Below are positions 7,219 to 15,043 of a DNA stretch of 16,072 nucleotides, in pieces. How positions within the stretch are numbered: position 1 is the first letter of the stretch; each line of letters opens with the position of its first letter. The notes below the pieces were generated by a model that did not search any database, was not told the origin of the DNA, and was given only the letters and a program-made list of their open reading frames with translations. The position numbers and the translations under genes were made by a program. Origin of the DNA: an uncultured bacterium (GTDB lineage Bacteria; Patescibacteriota; Gracilibacteria; Absconditabacterales; Absconditicoccaceae); the NCBI GenBank assembly GCA_937906635.1, contig CALCYP010000095.1:1-16072 (forward strand), given 5' to 3'.

Positions 7219-8069
7219 TAATAACTATAATCAATTCATTTCATAAATACATCTCTATCGTCTATCTTGTCGGTCAAAGCATTCTTTATTAATTCATTTA
7301 TTTTTGTGGGATTGTATACGCTTTCAACCATTGCATTTAGATAGTCGTTTTTACTGATTTGACTCCAATCAACACATTTTTTCAATCTTTTCTTGAATAT
7401 CAAATCAAGCCAAATCCTTGTCGTCCTACCATTTCATTCCATAAATGGATGTGCGATATTCATTTCGACATACTTATTTATGATTTCATCAAAAGTATTT
7501 TCCGGCATTAATTCGATTTGATGTAATGTATTGTCCAGAAATTCAGCTATAGCAAACCTGAAACCTCATTTTGAAATATTTTTTTGTCTAATTTTTCATG
7601 CAAAATCATACAATCATCAAAACAAATAGGCATGGATCTGTTTTAATGATTTTATTGTTCAGACATCTTCATCATGGATCAAATTATTTTCAAACAATGC
7701 ATAGGCTTTTTTCCTACTTTGCCCATCAATGCTATTTTCACTATACAAAAACCAATCCAAAAAATCTTTAGCTTTATTATTTGGAAAATTTTTGGCTAAT
7801 AAGATAATTCAATCTCCATCCATCACATCAGTCAAACGAAATTTCCCATCAGGAGCCATCATTTTCAAACCGTGACAATTTGTCACGCTTTCATTTCATT
7901 CATCTTTTAATCTCTGTTTTAATTTTCTCCAATATACCGTTGGATCCTTACTTTCAGACAATACTCACACAATATCGATTACAGAAAACCACCATTTGGA
8001 ATTATCTTCATCCCAAATAGCTCTCACTTCTTTATCTTTATAAAATCTGATTGAATATTTTACTGCCAT
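7206..8069 (-). CDS. Fic-family protein with N-terminal Bro-N domain
   Basis: 287 aa, TGA = Gly. Residues 1-115 match the BRO family N-terminal domain (prophage antirepressor type): EVRAIWDEDNSKWWFSVIDI, then TVYWRKLKQRL and LKMMAPDGKFRLTDV. Residues about 135-287 are a Fic/DOC domain with IHAYLFGGLYDFAGKIR and the active-site loop HPFMEGNGR (207-215) with catalytic His 207. It ends FMKGIDYSYYYEE, a tail typical of Fic AMP-transferases. Fic enzymes move AMP from ATP to target proteins. The Bro-N part suggests DNA binding or a phage origin. I see no clear inhibitory (S/T)xxxE(G/N) helix. It is convergent with mtnN and overlaps it by 13 bp. The start sits about 90 bases from the divergent murD promoter. 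Confidence 0.9.
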
Positions 8070-8135
8070 ATTGTTTTTATTTATATAATATATATATTCT
8101 ATGATTATAAAACCATTTTTCAAACAAAAATTAAG

Positions 8136-8163
8136 TTGATTCTTTATTTTTTATAAATATGAT
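8136..8163 (+). promoter_or_regulatory. Promoter upstream of the murD-type gene
   Basis: TTGATT (8136-8141), a 16-base spacer and TATGAT (8158-8163). Transcription would begin near 8169-8171, so the ATG at 8159 lies inside the -10 and cannot be the start. The ATG at 8168 would be leaderless. Confidence 0.6.
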
Positions 8164-8167
8164 AGAC

Positions 8168-8251
8168 ATGAAAAAATTATATTTACTGCCTAATCCTGAA
8201 AAGATGGAGAAAGTAAACAAATCTTCCGTCACTTCGTGACACCTCCTTTAA
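8168..8251 (+). CDS. Tiny ORF, possibly a truncated gene or leader
   Basis: 27 codons from ATG 8168 (MKKLYLLPNPEKMEKVNK) to TAA 8249-8251. The last third runs into the palindromic repeat (GTCAC-TTC-GTGAC 8228-8240; CTCCTTT-AA-AAAGGAG 8243-8258), so the stop is supplied by the repeat. It could be the start of a gene cut off by the repeat, or a chance ORF behind a real promoter. No family recognised. Confidence 0.25.
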
Positions 8252-8258
8252 AAAGGAG
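8225..8258. repeat. Palindromic element between promoter and murD
   Basis: Two adjacent hairpins, GTCAC-TTC-GTGAC (8228-8240) and CTCCTTT-AA-AAAGGAG (8243-8258), in the transcribed leader of the murD-type gene. They resemble the hairpins found inside that gene and after dnaA. Confidence 0.75.
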
Positions 8259-8294
8259 AAAATCCTTATAAACTCTACATACTAACTCACAAAC

Positions 8295-9875
8295 ATGATA
8301 GAAAAAATCTTAGAAATATTGGATAGATATGAAAACATTTTGATTCTCGGATTTGGTAGAGAATGACAGACAAGTTATAATTTCATTAGAAAGTATTTGC
8401 CGAATAAGAAGGTAACAATTTTGGATGAAAATCAAATCTGAAAAATCGATGATGAAAAAGCAGATGTTATTATTGAAAAAATCACTATTGAAAGATTGAG
8501 ACAATTTGATTTGATAGTGAAGACGCCATGAATTTCGTTTAAGTGAATGGATACTGAATGACTGAATATCACTTCACAGCTGGAATTACTTTTGGAAGTA
8601 GATAGAGATAATGTAATATGAATTACTGGAACAAAAGGGAAAAGTACGACAACTGCTCTACTTTACGAAGTAGTAAAAAATCAAAAAGAAAATACATTTT
8701 TGCTATGAAATATCTGAGTACCTATTTTTGAACAAATTGAAAATTTTGATAATGACAGTACTCTCGTGATTGAGTGTTCTTCTCACCAACTGCAATATAT
8801 CAAAACTTCTCCACATATTGCGATTTTGTTGAACCTATATCCTGAACATTTGGATCATTACAATAATTTACAGGAGTACTACGATTCAAAATTAAATATT
8901 TTCAAATACCAAACTGAATGAGATTTTGCAATTTTCGATGAACAAGTGACTTCTCTTGTCCCCCTTTACTGAAGGGGGGTGGCCGAAGGCCGGGGGATTT
9001 TTAAAAATCCTTACCCCGATAAATCCTCCGATTTATCGAGAGTCCTCGACCCGGGACGGGATCGGGAGGGGAGCTCCTTTCTTAAAGGAGCACAATCTCC
9101 AACCATTTTTGAAATCGGAAAAGATATTCTCGTTCAATGAGATTTTGTAATGATGAATAGAGCCTCCCTTAGTAAGGGAGGTGCCGACCCTGAGGTAACG
9201 AATGGGGAGGCGGTAGGATTTTATAAACAAATCCCCTCTATCCCCCTCAATAAGGGGGACTCTTCAGCGGTAGGTTGAAAATTTTGAATCCCCCCTACCC
9301 ACCTTCATAAGGGGGACTCAATGATAAGAGTCTACAATGTAAATGAAAAAAGAAATCTTCTCTGAGAACATAATTTGAGAAATATTATGAATATTTTTGT
9401 TGTGTGTGAGATTTTGAAATTAGATTTGGAGAAAGCGAAACAAGTGATAGCCAAATTTCAGCCATTGGAACACAGAATGGAATTAGTTTGAACATTTGAT
9501 TGAGTGACTTATTACAATGACTCTATAGCTACAATTCCGGCTTCAACGATAAACAGTCTAAAAAGTATTCCAAATGTAAATACTCTGATTTTGTGATGAA
9601 TGGACAGATGAATTGACTATTCTGATTTGATTAATTTTGTGAATGGTAGCGATGTAGAAAATGTGATTTGTCTACCAAAGACAGGTCATGATATTTTGCC
9701 GAGTATAACGAAGAAAACCTACAAAGTAGAAGATTTGCCACAAGCTGTAGAATTTGCAAAACAAGTGACAAAGAAATGATTTGTCTGCCTACTCTCTCCT
9801 GCTGCTTCAAGTTATACTTTTTTCAAAAATTTCGAGGAAAGAGGTAAAATGTTTAAGGAGTTAGTGAAGGAATAA
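8295..9875 (+). CDS. murD2: UDP-MurNAc-L-Ala--glutamate ligase, MurD/MurD2 type, with repeat insertions
   Basis: 526 aa, TGA = Gly, against about 440-470 usual. A Mur ligase that adds glutamate to UDP-MurNAc-L-Ala in the cytoplasm with ATP. Domain 1 starts ILILGFGREGQTS. The central ATP domain has GITGTKGKSTTT, LLGNIGVP, ECSSHQLQY and LNLYPEHLDHY. EHNLRNIMN and domain 3 follow, with TYYNDSIATIPASTINSL and LSPAASSYTFFKNFEERG. The DSIATIP form and the nearby murL favour MurD2 (L-Glu adding) over MurD. The extra length is two stretches of translated palindromic repeats, residues about 222-266 and 290-343, that keep the frame. They separate a native-looking piece, SPTIFEIGKDILVQGDF. Without them the protein is about 427 aa. 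It is preceded by its own promoter and a short repeat-bearing leader. The MurD versus MurD2 choice is inference. Confidence 0.87.
8959..9092 (+). repeat. Palindromic repeat cluster inserted in frame in murD2 (first)
   Basis: Five palindromes in 134 bp: CCCCCTT / AAGGGGG (8960-8978), GGCC-GAA-GGCC (8981-8991), GGATTTTTAAAAATCC (8995-9010), CGATAAATC-CTCC-GATTTATCG (9017-9038, 9-bp arms) and GCTCCTTT-CTT-AAAGGAGC (9073-9091). The murD2 frame runs through all of them; the TGA at 8970-8972 is read as Gly. Confidence 0.85.
9162..9321 (+). repeat. Palindromic repeat cluster inserted in frame in murD2 (second)
   Basis: Three palindromes: CCTCCCTT-AGT-AAGGGAGG (9163-9181), CCCCCT / AGGGGG (9242-9258) and CCCCCT / AGGGGG (9291-9315). 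The last two share TAAGGGGGACTC at their right ends, as if one unit had been duplicated. The frame stays open. Confidence 0.85.
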
Positions 9876-9892
9876 AATTTTAGGCTTAATGG

Positions 9893-9920
9893 TTGATTTT
9901 TTTAGCAATATCAATATAAT
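9893..9920 (+). promoter_or_regulatory. Promoter of the 52-aa / receiver-like gene pair
   Basis: TTGATT (9893-9898), a 16-base spacer and a perfect TATAAT (9915-9920). It leaves a leader of about 60 bases before the first start; CGGGGACAGGAG in that leader (about 9954-9965) is too far from the ATG for a usual ribosome site. Confidence 0.7.
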
Positions 9921-9985
9921 TACATTAATCAAAACAAAACATTAACTTAAACTCGGGGACAGGAGATATCTGAACATATTAAAAT

Positions 9986-10144
9986 ATGGCAAATGTAACT
10001 CAAAAACAGCTCCAAGAATTGGTTGATGATCTAAAAAATGATCAATACCTCCATGTCGGTTTGGTTTTCAACAATTGGCGTTCTCGTCATAATCTCAAAA
10101 ATTTAAGTATAGCTCAAATTTCTCCACTATTGAAAATAGAGTAA
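9986..10144 (+). CDS. 52-aa hypothetical protein
   Basis: MANVTQKQLQELVDDLKND followed by a segment ending QISPLLKIE. No family is recognised. It contains no TGA codon; its single Gly is GGT. A strong promoter lies upstream, and the receiver-like gene starts 13 bases after the stop, so the two are probably cotranscribed. The small size and mixed helix/strand pattern would suit a regulatory partner, but nothing in the sequence proves a role. Confidence 0.65.
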   Translation: MANVTQKQLQELVDDLKNDQYLHVGLVFNNWRSRHNLKNLSIAQISPLLKIE

Positions 10145-10157
10145 AAAAGTAGGAATT

Positions 10158-10715
10158 ATGATTAAGATGCAAAAAATTTTGGTTGTAACACCAAGTATCG
10201 AATTAGCTTTGGCATTCAAAAATGCCTTTGCAATGTATGATGTCGACATTCAACATGTTTCCAATTATACGGAGGCTATATGTATAATACAAGAGCACTC
10301 CATTGATTTACTCATAACCGAGTATTTTTTAGAAGCTGGAAACGACATTGAATCAGCCTTTGAAACACGGAATTGGGAAGTAGATCTCATTGAGTATGAT
10401 ATGAGACGGCACAATGCCTATCAAAATGATTTAGTATGGCTTAGGAGTGAAATTTCAATGAGAGATAAAGAGAAATTATTTCCATTGGGACGCAGACTAT
10501 CAATAGATGCAGATTTATTTATGGTCAAGAATATCATACTTTGGGATCTCTACGACAAACCTTTTTATCAAGATCAGATAGAAGGAATTGCACTCTATCT
10601 CAGCGAATATGGCAGATATCTGTACTATTCGATGCATAAGCCCGATATTACTTCAAAGGAGTTTTGCAAATTTGTAAGAGACAAGAAATTTTTGGACCTG
10701 AAAAAAGTCTATTAA
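10158..10715 (+). CDS. Receiver-like protein of unknown function
   Basis: 185 aa from ATG 10158; TAGGAATT just before it may serve as ribosome site (a second Met is at codon 4). Residues 4-60 follow the response-regulator receiver pattern: KILVVTPSIELALAFKNAF, VDIQHVSNYTEAICII, then SIDLLITEYFLEAG. The usual phospho-acceptor Asp is replaced (DLLITE), so this may be a pseudo-receiver that is not phosphorylated. The C-terminal 100 residues (e.g. DKEKLFPLGRRLSIDADLF) match no domain I know. All four Gly are GGN, none TGA, unlike its neighbours, hinting at transfer or strong constraint. It is followed directly by a terminator. Confidence 0.75.
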   Translation: MIKMQKILVVTPSIELALAFKNAFAMYDVDIQHVSNYTEAICIIQEHSIDLLITEYFLEAGNDIESAFETRNWEVDLIEYDMRRHNAYQNDLVWLRSEISMRDKEKLFPLGRRLSIDADLFMVKNIILWDLYDKPFYQDQIEGIALYLSEYGRYLYYSMHKPDITSKEFCKFVRDKKFLDLKKVY

Positions 10716-10738
10716 CCCGCATTATTCGCGGGTTTTTT
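10714..10738 (+). terminator. Intrinsic terminator
   Basis: AACCCGC-ATTATTC-GCGGGTT (7-bp stem) runs into a T-run, starting inside the stop codon of the receiver-like gene. Confidence 0.9.
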
Positions 10739-10816
10739 CTTAAACGAAAATTTTTTGTTGTATTATACAAATAAAATCATATATTAAATTTAGATGTTTT
10801 TTATTTACATAAATCA

Positions 10817-11263
10817 ATGTTTGTGATGGGAAGTGATCATTCTTATTGAATTATAGCGTTTTTTGATAATTCAAATTGAGAAAGAGAATTCCTTTTGATA
10901 AATCAAAAATCTGATAATTGATCTTTTCGATGATTTCCAAAATGACACGCCGAAAAGTGAGAAAACGGATTTCAAGCAGCCAAGAGAGAATTTTGGGAAG
11001 AAGTTGGAATCAAGCATGTACAGGCTATCTGAACTGAAACATTTGATACTGATTATATCTTTCATAGATTATGAATGCCTGAAATCCACAAAACAGTGAC
11101 ATTTTGGGTTGGACAAGTAAAAAATAAAGATGTAAAAATTCAAGAAGAAGAATTGAATGGATATAAGCGAGCCAATTTCGAAACTGCTATAAAATTATTA
11201 TCACACGAAAATTATAAAGACTTACTTGAAAAAGTAGCTAAGTACATTGATATGGAAAAATAA
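10817..11263 (+). CDS. Nudix hydrolase
   Basis: 148 aa, TGA = Gly. The Nudix box GX5EX7REUXEEXGU is complete at residues 43-65: G-HAEKG-E-NGFQAAK-REFWEEVGI. Its first Gly is TGA. It is preceded by SFRGFPKGH and followed by the beta strands TVTFWVGQV. The overall pattern (SYGIIAFF at the N-terminus, FPKGH before the box) is like diadenosine polyphosphate hydrolases (Ap4A type), which cut nucleoside diphosphates linked to another group. The substrate is a guess. The start is the first ATG of the frame; an in-frame ATG three codons later is possible. It is a single gene between a terminator and the dnaA leader. Confidence 0.88.
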
Positions 11264-11299
11264 TGATATTTGGTTGAAAAAATTTTGCGAAAAAATAAA

Positions 11300-11361
11300 T
11301 TAGCCGATAGCTTATAGCCAATAGCTAATAGACCGGCTATCAGCCATTAGCTATCAGCTAA
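11300..11361. repeat. Heptamer array, inverted pair, upstream of dnaA
   Basis: TTAGCCGATAGCTTATAGCC... on the left faces ...GGCTATCAGCCATTAGC on the right, giving a foldback made of GCTGATA-family heptamers. Same family as 56-96, 833-900, 3643-3725 and 3777-3850. Confidence 0.8.
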
Positions 11362-11382
11362 AAGTTTATTTTATAAACTTTT
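11360..11382. promoter_or_regulatory. Hairpin or operator just before dnaA
   Basis: AAAAGTTTAT-TTT-ATAAACTTTT has perfect 10-bp arms and ends 5 bases before the dnaA start codon. It could act as a protein site or as a leader hairpin limiting ribosome access. Confidence 0.55.
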
Positions 11383-11387
11383 ATTAA

Positions 11388-12860
11388 ATGTTGATTGATA
11401 TCGTTGAATGATATGATAAAGAAAAAAAGGAATTTTTGCTATGAATTTGGGAGCAAACCATTTTGAATTTAGCGACAAAATGTGATACTAAAAAGATTTT
11501 TGCATTTTTGAAAAATGTGTGAATCGTAAATATTGATGAGCACGAGCAAAAAGTTTATGTCGGAGTATCAAATGAAATTTCAATGGCTTCGATAAAAAAG
11601 TTTTTGGGAAAACAGATAAAAGAATCAATCAAAACGGTCTACAATCCTCAATTTGATGTAGATTTCGTGATATATACTCCATTTTTGAATTGATGAGATT
11701 TGACCTTGGATTTGAAAAAAGTTTTGAATCTAAAAGAAGATAAAAAAACAAGGACAATTGAGCCAAAAATAAAGAATAAATTATCTGAATATTTTGGTAT
11801 ATTGTTTGATCCAAAATTTACTTTTGACAGTTTTGTGGCTGGTGCAAATAATAATTTCGCATTTTCAGCCGCAAAAGCAGTAGCAGACAATCCATGAACA
11901 GCATACAATCCCCTATTTTTGTATGGAAATGTAGGACTTGGAAAGACACACTTGATGCAAGCAATTTGAAATCAGATTATGGCAAATAATCCAGATAAGG
12001 TGATAGTTTACCTACCGACAAGTAAACTAATTGATGAAATAGTTGAAGCTCTGAAAAAAAATAATTTGAATACATTATTATCAAAGTTTGATAATGTAGA
12101 TGCATTACTACTTGATGATGTACAATTTTTGTCTGGAAAAGACAAGACACAAGAAGTCTTTCACAATATTTTCAATGATTTTGAATCAAAGCAAAAACAA
12201 ATAATATTGAGTTGAGATCGTCCTCCAAAAGAGTTGATTAATATTGAACCAAGATTAAAAAGTAGATTTGGAAAATGAATCGTAGTGGATTTAAAATCTC
12301 CAGATTTTGAGACGAGAATTGCAATACTTCAGTCAAAATTGGATGCGAAAGGAGAAAGTATGGACTACGAATTATTGGAAATTATAGCAAAATATATCAC
12401 AAGCAATGTAAGGGAATTAGAATGAGCACTAAACACGCTTTTGACTAGGAAAAATTTAATGTGATGTGATTTGAAAGAAGATGATGTTATAGATTGTTTG
12501 AGGACACTTGGATACATTGAAGCAAAAAATGAAATGGAAAATAGCAAAATAGCTGAAATGAATACAAAATCAGCTCAAAATTTCTGAAAAATAGTAGAAA
12601 TGGCCGCAGAATATTATGGACTTTCAGTCAGTGATTTAAAATCTGATAGCAGAAAACAAGAAATTACGATGGCAAGACAACTTTTGATGTTGATCGCAAA
12701 AAAATATTACGGATGGACTTTGGAAAAAGTTTGAGATTATTTTGGATGAAAAAATCATGCCAGTGTAATTTACGCTATCAATAATATTGAGAAAAAATTA
12801 AAATCAAATAAAGAATTAGCTCATGACTACAATGTCTTTGTAGAGCGAGTTGAACAATAG
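11388..12860 (+). CDS. dnaA: Chromosomal replication initiator DnaA
   Basis: 490 aa, TGA = Gly. DnaA binds origin DnaA boxes and opens the duplex. The N-terminal interaction domain is about 1-95 (IWEQTILNLATKCDTKK). The AAA+ domain starts at FTFDSFVAGANNNFAFSAAKA, with Walker A YGNVGLGKTH (about 178-187), Walker B LLLDDVQFL (about 239-247), sensor-I region QIILSGDRPPKEL and the arginine-finger segment PRLKSRFGKGIVVDL. Domain IV has YYGLSVSDLKSDSRKQEITMARQ and the DNA-binding signature GGKNHASVIYAI. Length is normal. Usual neighbours (dnaN, recF) are absent on either side. I found no convincing cluster of TTATNCACA boxes, so this need not be the origin. A 10-bp-arm palindrome precedes the start. 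Confidence 0.97.
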
Positions 12861-12878
12861 CATTATCTATTTTAGAAC

Positions 12879-13300
12879 GCCCATGACTAAAGTCATAGGC
12901 TTATCATGTCAATGTCCTTCGGACATAAATTATCCAACAAAAGTCCCAAAGGGACGAATCTTTTTCCTTTCAAAGAATCGTCGCTTCGCGACTTTTTATC
13001 TTTGTTTACTTTGTAACCAACGGTTAAAACCGTTGGTTAAATAAAAATATTTTTAGTGAATTGTCGCTTTGCGACTAATATAAAAAAATTCCAGAGATTA
13101 TCCATTAAAAAATTCTTCCCCACTGGGGGATGCCTGTCCCATCTTTAGCGGGATTGTTCTGTCGAAGACTCCTCCTCCCCAAGGGGAGGAATTTTCGCTC
13201 TGCTCGCCAGCTCCCTCCCGATTGATCGGAGAGCTCCCCGTAGGGGGCAATTTCCCACCACTTTGTGGCTTTCCTCCTCAAATAGAGGAATATTTTTTTT
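12879..13300. repeat. Dense cluster of small palindromes after dnaA
   Basis: No supported gene lies in 12861-13298. There are at least eleven hairpins. AT-type: ATGACT-AA-AGTCAT (12883-12896), TGTCC-TTC-GGACA (12913-12925), GTCCC-AAA-GGGAC (12943-12955), GTCGC-TTC-GCGAC (12980-12992), AACCAACGGTT-AA-AACCGTTGGTT (13015-13038), GTCGC-TTT-GCGAC (13063-13075). GC-type: CCCC-ACT-GGGG (near 13118-13128), TCCTCCCC-AA-GGGGAGGA (13173-13190), CCGAT-TG-ATCGG (near 13218-13229), CCCC-GTA-GGGG, CCAC-TTT-GTGG. The GC-type units resemble those inserted in murD2 and murL. Confidence 0.85.
13270..13300 (+). terminator. Probable terminator at the end of the palindrome cluster
   Basis: TTCCTC...GAGGAA (6-bp stem) is followed by TATTTTTTTT. 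It would end + strand transcripts from dnaA before the opposing cytidine deaminase gene, whose stop codon lies in the same T-run. Confidence 0.6.
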
Positions 13301-13757
13301 ATTTCCTCTTTTTAATCAATTTTTTCATTTGATTTATATTTGTAGTGGTTTTATATCAATCTGGCAATAATTCGCTCAATGTATGAATTTTGTAGTGTCA
13401 TCTGACATCTCAGTTTATAATTCGAATATCTCTTTCAAGTATTTGAGAAAATAGAGTGATATACTGCAAACACGCTCAGCATGTAGGAGTGAATTTGGAA
13501 TCTACAGTACAAAGTGCCACTATATCATATTTTCAATTTGCGATACAATTGTCCAATGCGCATCTCTCTGCACAAGTTCAGAGTCAACTAATTACACTTT
13601 CTACATTACATCATCAAATGATTGTTCAATCAGAAATCAAGACACTGGCTCACACTTTGTGCAATGAACGAATCGGAAAAGCATTTTTACGAGTATCTTT
13701 CGCAATTTTTATCATTTTTTTTATGAGTTTCTCTGATATTGGAGAAGTGTTTTCCAT
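13299..13757 (-). CDS. cdd: Cytidine deaminase
   Basis: 152 aa, TGA = Gly. It turns cytidine and deoxycytidine into uridine forms in pyrimidine salvage. The zinc site of the small tetrameric class is complete: TCAERCALDN (Cys 62 ligand, Glu 64 catalytic) and PTCGACLQYI (Cys 93 and Cys 96). SDGTIIGGCNVES corresponds to the substrate-binding 'GxNVE' segment, with Cys before Asn. The length is somewhat above the usual 130-140 because of a C-terminal lysine-rich tail ending KKLIKKRK. It lies 26 bases behind the exported protein gene, probably on one transcript. On the + strand this stretch can be read as a long ORF, which is only the shadow of this gene. Confidence 0.9.
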
Positions 13758-13783
13758 TTTTTATTTTATTTTTATAAATTATT

Positions 13784-14350
13784 TTATTGTATTGTGACTG
13801 GCATATCATACAAAGTATATGATAATCTCAGAGAGTATGGTCACGATGGTGCATCATTTGGTAATGTAACTTTAATTTTTGGTTTAAATCAAAGTCTATT
13901 TACATATCATACATGTGCATAGTTGTCATTTCTATAAAACAAAATTTTTGGCTCTGTGATGTCTGTGTAGCTGATTAAATCATGCTCAAAAGTTTCGTCT
14001 TCTGTCACACCTCATATTAATGTGAAATTTTCACTGTTAGTACTAAAATCTACTGTGGCTCAGCTAATTATTTCTCCATCTCATCAATAAACTAATCACT
14101 GGATACTTGTATAATGTCCATCTTTACTTCCTCTCAAATCCTCTATCCAAAAGTAATCTGAAAATGTAAGTTCTTTTGGTGTTCAAGGAGTCAGGCTTCA
14201 CAAGGAAATATTTACTGGAGTTCATATAATTAATCATTGTCATTGGATAGTCAAAGTCAAAAGTGCAGTATTTTGCGCAATACAAAAAAGTCATCATAAA
14301 AGCATGACTATTGATAAGGATGATACTATAAACTTGCGATAAAATTTCAT
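13784..14350 (-). CDS. Exported beta-rich surface protein
   Basis: 188 aa, TGA = Gly. The signal peptide is clear: MKFYRKF, then a hydrophobic core IVSSLSIVMLLGGLFCIA and AQN-TA as likely cut site. The mature part begins with LTIQGQGLIIGTPVNISLG, contains IEDLRGSKDGHYTSIQG and ends with PSGPYSLRLSYTLYD. The DxRGxxxGxYT segment and the closing G-x-Y-x-x-x-L strand recall WxL-type or related beta-sandwich surface domains, but the WxL signature itself is missing. It is probably a periplasmic or cell-surface protein. It is transcribed from the promoter at 14380-14407 with cdd downstream. The gene at 14516-15043 codes for a similar kind of protein. Confidence 0.75.
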
Positions 14351-14379
14351 GTAACGTATTAAGGTATAATGTATAAATA

Positions 14380-14407
14380 TATATAGTATTGATAGGTCGA
14401 AAATCAA
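14380..14407 (-). promoter_or_regulatory. Promoter for the exported protein-cdd pair
   Basis: On the minus strand: TTGATT (14407-14402), a 16-base spacer and TATATA (14385-14380), 29 bases before the start codon at 14350. Confidence 0.6.
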
Positions 14408-14447
14408 CCTCATTTAAGTTTATAATCACTAATATATTAAATTATCT

Positions 14448-14503
14448 AGGACAAATCTATTTTTGTGAGTATACATCTATACTCAAGGTTTTAGTTTTGT
14501 CCT
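14448..14503. repeat. Nested hairpins behind the exported protein gene
   Basis: AGGACAAA (14448-14455) pairs with TTTGTCCT (14496-14503). Inside sits TGAGTATA-CATC-TATACTCA (14466-14485, 8-bp arms). The outer arm overlaps the left 22-bp repeat. It could be a terminator for the minus-strand gene ending at 14516, although no clean T-run follows. Confidence 0.7.
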
Positions 14504-14515
14504 TTCAAAATCTTT

Positions 14516-15043
14516 TTAAGATGCAGTAATTGATACTGTTAACGTTCCAGTATAAGTTCCTGAAGGACTACCTGCAGGAATTGTTATTTTTATTGTTTCT
14601 TTTTGTTCAAATGTTCAAATTTTATTAGCTGACTTTGCAAATACTTTTTGTTGTGTGCTTAGTGCTTTATCTGTTACTGTTTGGTGGTAAGATGTTTCAA
14701 ATCAAGCACTTACAGAAGTTCATGAACTAGTTAATTTAACGTTTCAAGATCAAATTTTCACTGATGAACTTTGTGTTAAATCAGTTGATTTTAAATACAC
14801 ATTTTCAAGTGTTGATGCATATAGATTGCAAGATAAATTATTATCTTGTGTTACAGTAACTTGTGAAATTGCTGCTCCTGTTGTATATGAATAATTTGCC
14901 CGTGTACAAGTTGAAGTACCACCACTATTTAAATTTAATGTAATTGTATAATCTGCAGCATTTGTATTATTACTTCTAAATCACATAATAATCAATCATA
15001 GCGCTACTAATCATACCATTCAAAATTTTAATCATTTTTTCAT
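14516..15043 (-). CDS. Small exported beta-rich protein
   Basis: 175 aa, TGA = Gly. The signal peptide is MKKGLKFGMVGLVALGLIIM, with a likely cut after SNNTNA. The mature protein is rich in Thr, Ser and Asn (ADYTITLNLNSGGTSTCT) with two Cys near its start (TCTR and LSCNL), perhaps a disulfide. The C-terminus PAGSPSGTYTGTLTVSI is typical of bacterial surface beta-sandwich domains, including the WxL group. Its end PSG-x-Y is also seen in the neighbour at 13784. Role unknown; adhesin, pilin-like subunit and surface-layer component are all possible. The gene lies wholly inside a 22-bp perfect inverted repeat. The start at 15043 gives the best signal peptide. Confidence 0.75.

Noticed and set aside
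8956..9230. Separate short ORFs on both strands in the middle of murD2
   Set aside because: They come from the palindromic inserts; the Mur ligase frame is continuous across them.
11264..11387. Replication origin beside dnaA
   Set aside because: No cluster of TTATNCACA-like boxes; only heptamer repeats and one palindrome. TTATCC sequences near 12930 and 13098 do not fit the full box.
12850..13044. A 64-codon ORF overlapping the end of dnaA
   Set aside because: It runs through successive palindromes and has no protein-like pattern.
13456..13797. A 113-codon + strand ORF
   Set aside because: It is the shadow of cytidine deaminase on the minus strand, where the zinc-site motifs are complete.
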